Source of the DNA: Rickettsiales bacterium UBA4311
GTDB lineage: Bacteria; Pseudomonadota; Alphaproteobacteria; Rickettsiales; Deianiraeaceae
Length of the DNA: 64,000 nucleotides
Reading direction: 5' to 3'
Assembly (NCBI GenBank): GCA_002394665.1
Contig: DGUL01000011.1
Span: 69,998 to 133,997, forward strand
The number at the start of each line of letters is the position of its first letter. Positions within the stretch are counted from its first letter, which is position 1. The translations under genes and the position numbers were made by a program. The notes under the pieces were generated by a model. The model was not told the DNA's origin. It was given only the letters and a program-made list of their open reading frames with translations, and searched no databases. Shown here one piece after another: positions 43,902-54,000 of this stretch.

Positions 43902-45383
43902 ATGAATAATAAACAAATCAAAATCAACAACCAAATCGTGTTTGAAAATGGCAAATTGAATGGCGGGTTGTTGTCGTTTATGCTGTATGACACCTACGGC
44001 TTTCCGTTTGACTTGACACAGCAGATTTTGCGGGAGCACAACATTGAGATTGACGAGGCGGATTTTGAGAAGTATTTGCAGGAGCAGAAGGACAGGTCAA
44101 AGGGCGACAGGGCAAAAAATGATGCCACTTCTGCCAAGAATAATGAGGTTTGGAGCAGTGTTGCCGAGCAGTTGAAGTCAAAATATAGCGATTTTGCAAC
44201 TGAAAAGTTGTATTATCAAGGTGCGACTGAATGCAATGCAAAGGTTTTGGCTATTGTGAAAAGCGGAGAGCAAGTTGACGGCTTGCAAGAAGGAGAGCAG
44301 GGCTTTTTGGTGCTTGACAAAACCTGTTTTTATCCTTGCGGAGGCGGAGAGGTCGGCGATAAAGGAGTTATCGGCTCGTCCATCGTTTGCGATACACAAA
44401 AATTCAAGGGCGATGTGATAGGGCATTCTGTCAAGGCAAGAGAAGAATTGCGAGTTGGCGACGAGGTGCGGTGCTTGTCTTTTCGCAAAAGAATTGGGAA
44501 TAATCACACGGCAACGCACTTGTTGCAGTCTGCATTGCGGTTGGTGCTTGGAGACGGAGTGCAGCAAAAAGGCTCACAGGTTGACGAAAACGGCTTGCGA
44601 TTTGACTTTTCAAACACTCGGGCAATGACCGCGGATGAAATCAAAAAAGTTGAAGAGATTGTAAACGGCTGGATTGCAGATTATTTGCCGGTGAGTGCGG
44701 TTGAAATGTCAAAAAGCGAGGCGGAAAAGTTGAATGCATTGCACTTTTTTGAGGATAAATACGGCGAAAAAGTGCGAGTTGTGCGAGTTTTTGACCGCTC
44801 TGGCAGTGCAATTTCAACGGAGTTTTGCGGTGGTATTCATTGCAGAAACACCGGAGAAATTGAGGCATTTACGATTGAGAGTGAGAAGGGCATTGGCTCG
44901 GGAGTGCGGAGGATTACGGCTTTGACAGGTGGAAATGCTTGTCAGGTGCTGGCAAATTTCCGTGATATGAAAAGTTCTTTTGAAATGATAAAAGAAGAAA
45001 TGGTGAAGTATAAATCTACTCCTGCCGTGCAAGAACGAATGGAAAAAGTTTTCAAAATGCGAGATACGGCACAATTTATAAATGGAATTATCTACCTGCA
45101 AGGCAAGGATATCAACCAAGAAACGGCAAAAATTGTTGCGAGGAGTGTGCTTATAAAAGAAAATATGCCAGTTTTTATAGCCGTTGATAATAACGATGAA
45201 CAATTTTGTTATATTGTTTGCTTAAAAGACGGCAAAATTGGAGACAAACCACTGAATTGTAAGGACTTTATGCAAAAAATTATTGACGCAACCGGTGGCA
45301 AGGGCGGAGGAGTTCAAAACTTCGCACAAGTTGTGCATAATGTTAAAAATTTTGATTATCAAAGTATTTTAAGAGGTTTATAG
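43902..45383 (+). CDS. alaS: Alanyl-tRNA synthetase, C-terminal piece of a split gene
   Basis: The 493-residue product opens MNNKQIKINNQIVFENG, continues through LLSFMLYDTYGFPFDLT (end of the tRNA-recognition domain), then the editing domain with zinc ligands HTATH (about 202-206) and CGGIH (about 309-313), then a short helical linker and the C-Ala domain with GGKGGGVQNFAQ. Nothing of the usual C-terminal half is missing. The ATG at 43902 is preceded by an AAAGAG purine stretch (43892-43896) suitable as a ribosome-binding site, so independent translation is likely. It should associate with the 386-residue catalytic piece to edit mischarged Ser/Gly-tRNA-Ala. Confidence 0.88.
   Translation: MNNKQIKINNQIVFENGKLNGGLLSFMLYDTYGFPFDLTQQILREHNIEIDEADFEKYLQEQKDRSKGDRAKNDATSAKNNEVWSSVAEQLKSKYSDFATEKLYYQGATECNAKVLAIVKSGEQVDGLQEGEQGFLVLDKTCFYPCGGGEVGDKGVIGSSIVCDTQKFKGDVIGHSVKAREELRVGDEVRCLSFRKRIGNNHTATHLLQSALRLVLGDGVQQKGSQVDENGLRFDFSNTRAMTADEIKKVEEIVNGWIADYLPVSAVEMSKSEAEKLNALHFFEDKYGEKVRVVRVFDRSGSAISTEFCGGIHCRNTGEIEAFTIESEKGIGSGVRRITALTGGNACQVLANFRDMKSSFEMIKEEMVKYKSTPAVQERMEKVFKMRDTAQFINGIIYLQGKDINQETAKIVARSVLIKENMPVFIAVDNNDEQFCYIVCLKDGKIGDKPLNCKDFMQKIIDATGGKGGGVQNFAQVVHNVKNFDYQSILRGL
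43916..43947 (+). repeat. alaS: Direct repeat copy B (32 bp, within alaS C-piece)
   Basis: Partner of 43330-43361, at codons 5-16 of the alaS C-terminal piece. It flanks the M15 peptidase gene on its right side. Confidence 0.9.
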
Positions 45384-45684
45384 CTTTATTTATTTTTTTT
45401 ATTTATTTTTGCTTCATCTTCCGTTTTGTTTTTCCCACTGTATAAAACAGACACTAAGCGAGAACCATTAACTATAAAATCACCAATAATAAATATTATG
45501 GGAAATTTTTTTAATTGTTCTTTTTGTGTTATTGTGTTTATGTGTATTTTATAAATGTTTGCACGGCTTTTTGGTGCATTAAAAAGTGTTTTAAAAAATG
45601 ATGCTTTTGAAAAATAAAAAAGAAAAAATAAAAAAATTCTTGCATTTTACTAAAATGTAAAAACTCAAAATTGTTTTTTTTCTT
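45384..45684. other. AT-rich gap after alaS
   Basis: About 300 bp without a supported gene. On the minus strand a frame stays open from the TAA at 45649-45647 down to a TAA at 45388-45386, 3 bp from the alaS stop, and its translation has protein-like composition (APKSRANIYKI, FPIIFIIGDFIVNGS), but it has no ATG, GTG or TTG. Otherwise only T- and A-tracts are seen; no tRNA or hairpin terminator was recognised. Confidence 0.5.
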
Positions 45685-46467
45685 ATGAAGATTTGTAGTT
45701 TTTTCAAAGGTAAGTTTTGTAAAGTTGGCGATAAAAATAAGGATGGCGAAAGTTGTGGGTGTAAAAAATGTTGTATTTTATGTAATTTGGTCGCTATGGT
45801 TGTTGTTTCTACAATAGTTTCTTTGATAGTTAATAAAACAAATAATGCAAAAAGTGTGAAAAAAGTTATAGAAGATGATCCAAAGTTTATTATTGAAGCG
45901 TTACAAAAAATGGAAATGAATGAAAGAAAAAAGCAAAGAGAGGCTGCAACAAAGAAGGCTCCTGAAATTGTGAAGCAATTGTCTGCTGACGAGAAACGTC
46001 CATTTATTGGAAACAAAAATGGTTCAAAAGTTATCGTTGAATTTTTTGATTATGCTTGCGGACATTGCAAAAGACAAGCCGTTGATATGCAAAAATTGGT
46101 GAGTGAAAACAAAGATGTTAAGGTTATATTGGCCGATCTTCCAATTTTGTCTGAAAATTCATTGAGTGCGGCTTCTTTAGGAATTTACATAAACATTAAA
46201 AATCCTAATAAGTTTGCTCAATATTATGAATTGACACACAAAGGGAATATAGATCAGGCTTCTTTGAAGAAAGTTTTAGCCTCAATTGGTCTGCCTGCTA
46301 ACTATTATGAAAAAGCAAAGCAGGATAGCGAGGTTAAGAAGATACTTGAAGCAAATTACACCAGTGCAAGAGAACTCCAACTACAAGGAACCCCTGCTCT
46401 TATTGTTAATGGCACATTTATTGGTGGTGCCGTTCAGGCAAGTGATTTGAAAGCAATGGTGAAATAA
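45685..46467 (+). CDS. DsbA-family thiol oxidoreductase with Cys-rich N-terminus
   Basis: The 260-residue product has a thioredoxin fold with CGHC active site (about 125-128, in FFDYACGHCKRQA), a helical insertion and a cis-Pro loop LQGTPALIVNG, matching the DsbA/Com1-type periplasmic disulfide enzymes. A transmembrane helix (about 31-50) anchors it. Before the helix lie seven Cys in 33 residues (at 4, 12, 24, 26, 29, 30, 33), unusual for this family, and a Lys/Glu-rich helix (about 60-105) links to the catalytic domain. It is 7 bp upstream of murE, which suggests cotranscription. Known family role: introducing or isomerising disulfides in exported proteins, relevant to the Cys-rich giant protein nearby. 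Confidence 0.8.
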   Translation: MKICSFFKGKFCKVGDKNKDGESCGCKKCCILCNLVAMVVVSTIVSLIVNKTNNAKSVKKVIEDDPKFIIEALQKMEMNERKKQREAATKKAPEIVKQLSADEKRPFIGNKNGSKVIVEFFDYACGHCKRQAVDMQKLVSENKDVKVILADLPILSENSLSAASLGIYINIKNPNKFAQYYELTHKGNIDQASLKKVLASIGLPANYYEKAKQDSEVKKILEANYTSARELQLQGTPALIVNGTFIGGAVQASDLKAMVK

Positions 46468-46474
46468 TTAAAAA

Positions 46475-48007
46475 ATGCCCTCTTCTTTTCAAAATATAAG
46501 GGTAAGTACTCTTGAAGTTGAAGAAGGGGATGTTTTTTTTTGTTCTCGCGATGCAGAAAGGTATTTGAATAGTGATATTTTCAAGAAGGTTTCTTTATTC
46601 TTTTGCGAGAGCGGTTTTTTTGATAGAAATGAAAATTGTTCCGATCTTTTATCGTCTTTTAAAGACAAAATAGTTGAGTTGTCGGGTGGCGATTTTCATC
46701 GAAAGTTGGTAAGTTTGTTAAAAGAAAGATATCCAATAAAAAGCAAGCTTATAGCAATAACTGGGACGAAGGGTAAAACATCAAGCTGTTGGTTTATATC
46801 TCAGTTATTGCAAAAAAGTGGTTTTTCTTGTGGTTATATTGGAACTCTTGGGGTTTATTTTTTTAACAAATCAGGTGAGATAAATCACCTAAAAAAACCA
46901 GAACTTACAACACCTAATATAGGCGATTTGTACATCAATTTAAATAATTTGTCAAATCTTGGTTCTGACATCATTGTTTTTGAAGCTTCTTCGCACGCTT
47001 TACAACAAGGACGTCTTGATGGTCTGGAGGTTGATTGTGCTTGTTTTACAAATTTAAGTCAAGACCATTTGGATTATCACGGAACAATGAATAACTATTT
47101 TTTAGCGAAAAGCTTGCTTTTTTCACAATATTTAAAATCCAGTGGAATTGCTATCTTAAATAGAAATGATGAAAAACTTTTTCAACAATTGTTTGATATA
47201 TGCAATGCAAATGGCAATAAAATATTGTCTTTTGGTGAAAATTCCAAGTGTGATCTAAGTATAAAATCAATCTCGCAAAACGGGGTAATTCAAAAAGTTT
47301 TGTTTCACTTTTTGGGTCAAAATTTTGAATTTGAAACCTATATTATTGGCGAATTTCAAATATACAATATTATTTTGGCAATTTTATCTTGTCATCAAGT
47401 TTGCGATATTTCAGTAAGCGAACTATGTGATAGAGTTCAGGAAATAACCGCCCCACTCGGACGTATGGAGATTGTCAAAAATCCGGAAATAAGAACGAAT
47501 GCGACTTTTATAGTTGATTTTGCACATTCTCCGAAATCACTTGAAGAAAGTCTTCTGTGTGCCAAGAGTATTTATAAAAACGTTATTGTTGTTTTCGGTT
47601 GTGGTGGCGATAGGGATAAAAAAAAACGCCCTATTATGTTCGAAATAGCTCGTTGTATTGCCGACAAAGTTATAATTACAACCGATAATCCGAGAACGGA
47701 AAAACCTGAAGATATAATTGATGATATAATTGCGACGACAAAACATAATGGCGACAATAACATATTAAATGATGATTTTGTAAAGGCAGAGATATCAAAT
47801 ATTGATAAAAAATATTCTGTCAAAAATTCAAGTGAGCCAATTGTTATCGTTGATAGAAGAGAAGCGATAAGATTTGCAGTAGAAAACTTTAAAGATGAAA
47901 AAGATACTTGCGTTATTATTGCAGGTAAAGGACATGAAGATTATCAAATAATTGGCACAAAAAAAACATATTTTAGCGATCAGGAAGAGATTTTAAAAAA
48001 TCTGTAA
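46475..48007 (+). CDS. murE: UDP-MurNAc-L-Ala-D-Glu:meso-diaminopimelate ligase
   Basis: Adds meso-diaminopimelate to the peptidoglycan precursor in the cytoplasm. The 510-residue product has the Mur ATP-binding loop ITGTKGKTSS (about 94-103), EASSHAL, the LSQDHLDYHGTM segment, DFAHSPKSLEE, and DNPRTE (about 403-408), whose DNPR motif is diagnostic for diaminopimelate specificity. C-terminal IAGKGHEDYQ is typical. It converges with the giant gene at 48021. murF and other mur genes are not in the window. Confidence 0.95.
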   Translation: MPSSFQNIRVSTLEVEEGDVFFCSRDAERYLNSDIFKKVSLFFCESGFFDRNENCSDLLSSFKDKIVELSGGDFHRKLVSLLKERYPIKSKLIAITGTKGKTSSCWFISQLLQKSGFSCGYIGTLGVYFFNKSGEINHLKKPELTTPNIGDLYINLNNLSNLGSDIIVFEASSHALQQGRLDGLEVDCACFTNLSQDHLDYHGTMNNYFLAKSLLFSQYLKSSGIAILNRNDEKLFQQLFDICNANGNKILSFGENSKCDLSIKSISQNGVIQKVLFHFLGQNFEFETYIIGEFQIYNIILAILSCHQVCDISVSELCDRVQEITAPLGRMEIVKNPEIRTNATFIVDFAHSPKSLEESLLCAKSIYKNVIVVFGCGGDRDKKKRPIMFEIARCIADKVIITTDNPRTEKPEDIIDDIIATTKHNGDNNILNDDFVKAEISNIDKKYSVKNSSEPIVIVDRREAIRFAVENFKDEKDTCVIIAGKGHEDYQIIGTKKTYFSDQEEILKNL

Positions 48008-48020
48008 GCTAGAGCGAAAA

Positions 48021-51000
48021 TCATACTTCACACATTTGCCAATTTGGAACAGGTACACCATTAACTTTTTTGCCATTTGTACTAACTCCATTTACTAAAT
48101 TATTTAGTTCATCTGATAGTGTTTTTTTATTTTGACAAGCAGCTTGCTGGCAATAAGGGTCTTTGTCATCTAACTCCGTGATTTGATGAAGGTTCTTAAT
48201 GACATTACTAACTGTTCCAGTGATCCATTCAGATCTTCTTGGAACGACACGATAGTAATATCCATTAGCACCATTTTTATAATTTTGTAGAACATTTTTG
48301 ACATTTGTGTTTTCTGCTGTATCTGCTGATGTGTCTGTTGAAGGATTATAGTTCTTCCTGAATAGTTCGATTGTGTATTCAGGAGGTATTATATTCGCTT
48401 GCCAATATTTCATCATCATTCCTGCGATATAAGAATTTTTTTCTATGGAATAGCTACTATTTGCATTTATGACGCGAGTGGCGTTTATTTCATTTAAATA
48501 ATCTATCATGAAATGATATATTTTTGACGAGAAATCATCACCGTTCACTGTTTGTGCTAAAAATTTATCTGATGTATAAACATCGTTTAAAAGTTGGTTT
48601 TGCGGGAAATTAACCTTGATTACGTGATAACCAAAAATTCGCCCATCATAACAAAATAAAGAAGCAAAATAAATGTCTTCATCAAGGGGTGTCTCTGTAA
48701 ACATAACGTGCTTCATTGTATTGTGTCTTATGTAGCCGAAATATTTGCCATTGCAATCGTGCTCCCCTATTGTGTGTTCATCTTTATAAACAGTATTCAT
48801 CCAGTCTGGATCTCCATTTTTTTGCCATTCAAATCTGTAAACACGAGAACTTGAATGTAGACCACCATAAACTATCATTGGGTAAGGGTCTACATTATTA
48901 TCTTCCTCGCCGACCGGTATTCTTGAAGGAACTCTGAATTTTATATTCGTATCATCAAAAGATTTATTATAAATTGTCTTTGCGAAATAAGGAGAGAATA
49001 ATGCTAAATGACGTGCGTCTTTTTCGGTATTTCCAGTTTTTTTAATTATAACCAACAATTCAGCATTTTTATATCTTTGTTTTGTTTCGCTCTGTGTATT
49101 GGCCAGAATTCCTTTATAAAAGGGTTGAGATAAATTACCTTTCCAAGCCCATTGACCTGTAAAATTTTGATTATCTTCATTTAAAAAATTTATCCAGTTC
49201 GCTACATTTAAAAATTCATTTCTCGTATTATCGCCTTGTGCCAACATGTAAGAAAATGCAGATGGCGAAACGGCATTTTTGACTTGTATTATTAGATAAC
49301 CTTCGCTTGAAGTATATGGTATTATTCGATGCCCTTCTTCGTCTGTAATATATTTTGATTCCGAAGAAGATTTTAAATCTATACTTCCATCTTGGATTAT
49401 ATTAACAGAAACATAGGAATTGTTAGTTGCATAATAATCAATATTAAAGGTATTGCTATGTTTTTTTTCACCATTGAATACTAAGTATAAGCTTTCATCG
49501 TATTTCGTATAATCGCTCATTTTAACTACACCATTTTCTATATTTTCTTTCAATTTTGCAAAACCACCATCTTCATCTAAAACAGCCACTCTTATAAATG
49601 GAGTGTATATGTTAGTTTTCCCATTTAAATTATCGGATGTACAAACGAGGCCATCGTTGCAACCGGTTTTTTGTACATCGTAATTCCAAGTTCCAAGCAA
49701 TAAATTACAAGTTCTGGTTGCAGAGTTGCCGGAAGAGTTTTCAAGAAAATTCATACTATTCAAATATTTTCCAGCACAAGCACCGGTTACCTTAACACTT
49801 TGTTGCCCTGGTGTTGGACTCCAATTCTCTCCCAATGAACTTAATGTCCATTTTATGCCGTCATATTCCTCATCATCGCAACCCTTCAAGCAAGGATTAA
49901 AAACTGGTCCCCACATACCATTCCTCATACAAGTTCTTGTTGGCAAAGTGTTGTTGACAAATCTATTTGCTCTGCAACCTTTTGCGGAAACTTCTTGATA
50001 TTCTTTTGCTTCTTCCCAAATTGCATTTCCTGAATAATCTGTGTCAAAATTGTAGCCTTCAATTATTGGAGGACAATAAACGGAGAAAACTTGCCTGCCA
50101 GTTTCTTTCAGTTTTGCTATCCCAGTTGTTTTATACTCTTCGCCGTTGGCGTCGCCTATTTGATAAGAGTAATTTTTAATTAAATATTCCGTATCGTACA
50201 TATGCGTATTAGCAACGTTGTAAGCGTTGTCGCGAGCTTTATCGTCTTCGTCTGTGATTTGTTTTGTTTCACTATCTTGTCCATCGTCTGGAAAAACTCT
50301 TGCATTAAATTTATGTTTTAGTTCATAAAGTTCGACAGTCTTCGTGTCTACAAGTGAAGGGTCTTGCCAAAAGCCGTTACTGCATTCTAACGCCAAATTA
50401 TTGCCGGACAATTGGTTATATTTATCTATAATATAATCACTACTGCCTCGCTGTGCACATTCTGCAATAACATGGCTTTTTCCCGTATCAAGTAGTATCG
50501 AAAGAACCGAGCTGTTTTTAAAACTCATTGCGGTATATGTGTTTTTGTCAAACATCATAGAATAATAAAATGACGACTTAGAAATGCCATTATAAATAGA
50601 CATGGGTTTGCACATCATTGCTTTTCTATCGAACTGAATTTGTTCTACCGTTCCACCTGTAGTGTTTGTTGTAAAACCCCAGATTCCATTTACACAATTT
50701 GCAATAGGACAATATCCATCCCTAACAAAAATTTTACCTTTTAAATTTCCGACGCCGTCAATTGATTTATCCGATACAATATAGCACTTATAGGGTCCAT
50801 GTTTTTTGTTTATTATTGCCTCCATATCGCTTTCTGGAGTACCAATATATTCGCATATCATATCCACATCTTCTTTCCTATTTATTGTTGGAAAAAATAT
50901 ACCAAAATTTTTTTTTAAAACATATATAGGTGGACATCTAATGGCACACATTGCATCACGTTTGGCCATCGCTATTTCATTGGCATTTTTGTTTTTTGAT

Positions 51001-54000
51001 GAAAAAATTATTTTTTTACCATCATTGTTCATTTTTGGGTATTTTCCAAAATTACCATCGTACTGATAGATTGGAACCTTTCCCACGCTAAGCTCAACAT
51101 CTCCAGGGCCACCCGCACCGGTTCCCTTTCTATGTATAAAAGCACCGCCGGCTCCTACTTGATCATTTTTTAAATGAATTTTACCATTTACATAATCTGC
51201 ATTGCTGTTCTGTTTATCACTTGGAGCTTTATTTCTAAAACCAACTTCATCCCAATCATAATCGTGCGTAACGTCCATTGTATTATCAGTATCTGTGCTC
51301 GTTTCAGATCCTGTACCATATTTTGCATTTGGTAATAATTCTTTACTAATTTCTCCTTCGTATAGATAATCTTTTACATACTCAAATTCTCCACCGTTGT
51401 TAGTCGATAGAGCATCTTTTATATGTCTTAGTCCAAGACACGATAATGTTGGAATATTACTTGCTATGCAATACAACCCAGTTCTCGAACAATCTCTTCC
51501 GCATCTAGACCTAGGGCCTTCCCCAAAAAGAGGAAAAGCATCTTTGTTTCTTGCTGTTACAAAAATTCCACTTCTTACCTTGTTGTTATCTATATATGGG
51601 CATTCAGATTTTAGTATTCCGTCATTCGTTATTCTGCAATCTATAGGTGAAATACCCGGCATAGCTTCTGCAACAACTTGATAATAAGAGAGTGCTGTTC
51701 CTTCGCCGGTATTTTTGTTGTTTATTGCATCTATCTGGGTTTGTAAATCACTTATAGATGTCGATAAACGTTTCATTTTTTGAATTGACGTGTTTATATA
51801 ATCGCCTAAATAAACGACCATATCGGTTATCGGGCTTGTTTTTGAAGATGTGATATTATTATTACTATCTTTTGTTATATTGTTCTCGCCACATAATTTT
51901 AATAAATCCTGAGAAATAGAATTTGCATTTGTTAAATAAGTGCAATTTTTATGCTCATTTTCATATAATTGATTTGTTGTCCCAGCAGACATTTCGCAAT
52001 TGCAATTTGAAGTGCCTTCACTGCAACTGCAACTTGGCGTTTTATCAAAAACAGAACTTAAAGCTTTACTTAAAGGATAAAAGTTTGCAAGATGTTCTTT
52101 TTTATAAGTTTTTCCGTCAAATACATCAACTGTTTCTGTTTTCAATTCTTCTTCGGTTCTTGTTGTCGTCGTTACATCGTCTTTACCTTTTGTGAAATTT
52201 CCAGTACCTTTGTTTGTATAAAATGTTTTTCCAATAGTATCATACAATCCAATTACATTATCACTTACCCTATAAACAGGAACAAAATTCCTCAATAATG
52301 TTCCGCCAACAGAAATGCTGTATGAATACAATTTTTTTTTGGCTTTAAAAGAAATGCCATCTTGGTAAGAAGAGACATCATTTTTTGCAAATAAAAAAAG
52401 TGTTTTTGAAGGATACTTATCGTTAACAGAGTTACCAAGACTATTTTCCGTTCCATTGACGGTATATTTCATAGAACCCGTATCTATTATGATAGATACT
52501 TTATTTGTGGTAGCGGTAGTACCATCTTTTAGTCCGGTTCCTCTTACATTATAAGACCATTTTCCATTGTAAACTCCGAATTGTAAAGTTCCATCATCAT
52601 CGTAAGCCCCATCTAACTGATAGTCGCCACTTATGGTTGAATATTGCACGGTTTGTGTGATTATAATTGATTTTCCTTTATCATCATAATTATTGAGTGA
52701 TAAACCGGTGTCAATGTATTGCGTGCCGGACGATTCAATATATTCTACTTGTCGATATATTTCTGGAACCTCCGGATTATTGTTCTTTGTTTCAGTAATT
52801 GTTTTTGTTTCAATTTTACTAATCGTTGTAGTTGTTTTATAGTCATTTGTCGTTTGGCTTATCTCCTTGCCGTGTTCTACACTGTCATTATAGAGTGCTA
52901 TGATATGATCAATTTCTTTATTGTAAGTGATGAAATCATAAATCATTTTTGAAGTCTGAAAACTAATTTCTTTTTCATCCTTGTTCTTACTTTTTTCGTT
53001 AAGATCTGTACATTCTGTATTATTGGCACAATTTTCGTAATCTGTTTTAGCAGTATCGTATTCAGTTTTTGCTTGATTGTATTGTTCTGTTATGTTATTT
53101 TGATTTATTTCGGCTAAAACTGACGTTGTAAATGTTTTAACATCTGTTTGAACTTCTTCATATATCGTTTCAATATTATTCAAAATTTGTTTTACACTAT
53201 TTGGAGTGTTACTTGACAATGTTATGTTGGATTTTTTCAATCCGTTTTTTATTTTGATACCACGATCAACTAAATTACAACTATCATTTTCAACAGATTT
53301 GCTAAGAGCGGATTTCGTATCTCTAAGTAAACAACGTAAATATGGAATATAGGAATTTATTAGTTCATATACTCTTTGTAAATATTCGTTTCTCAAAATA
53401 TTAGTCGGTTCCTCTGCGATTTTATTATTTAAATCTTCCAAATCTGCTTCAAAACCAGAACTACCAACAGCATTTGTTAAAGTATCTTTAGAAAAATGAC
53501 TGTCTGTTGAATTGAGATCTGCTTCTTCTAAATTTCTTTCATTGTTCATTTTTGCAAGATGCGTCTGAATAAAGCTACCATAATCTGTGTTATCTTTCGA
53601 AAAATCACATCCCAAAACAGAATTATAAGGAAACTTTTCGTCATCAAACATCGCTTTATAGTCGTCGTATACTTTTTTTTTATCATTCATTTTCGCCTCT
53701 TTGTCAGTTAAATCACTACAGTTTGTCTTCTTACAATCATCATAGGCTTTTTTAGCATTGTTATATTCTGTTGTTGCATTCGTATATGCTGTGCTATAGG
53801 TAGCTTTTACTTTGTCTATACATATCTCAATAGCCTTATGCAATATTAGCTGTGTGTAATAAAGTTCGTTTGCTCTACGCATTAAGGACGCGAAATATCT
53901 TTTTAATGTGGTATAATAGTAGTAATATTTCATCGCCGACGGTAAGGCATTATTATTTAATTCGTTGAACTCATTTTTTGTAGTTTCCAAACGTTTCTCT

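Noticed and set aside
45591..46016. 141-codon minus-strand frame opposite the dsbA-like gene
   Set aside because: It is antisense to a well-supported gene and consists of Phe/Leu-rich shadow translation of Lys/Glu codons.
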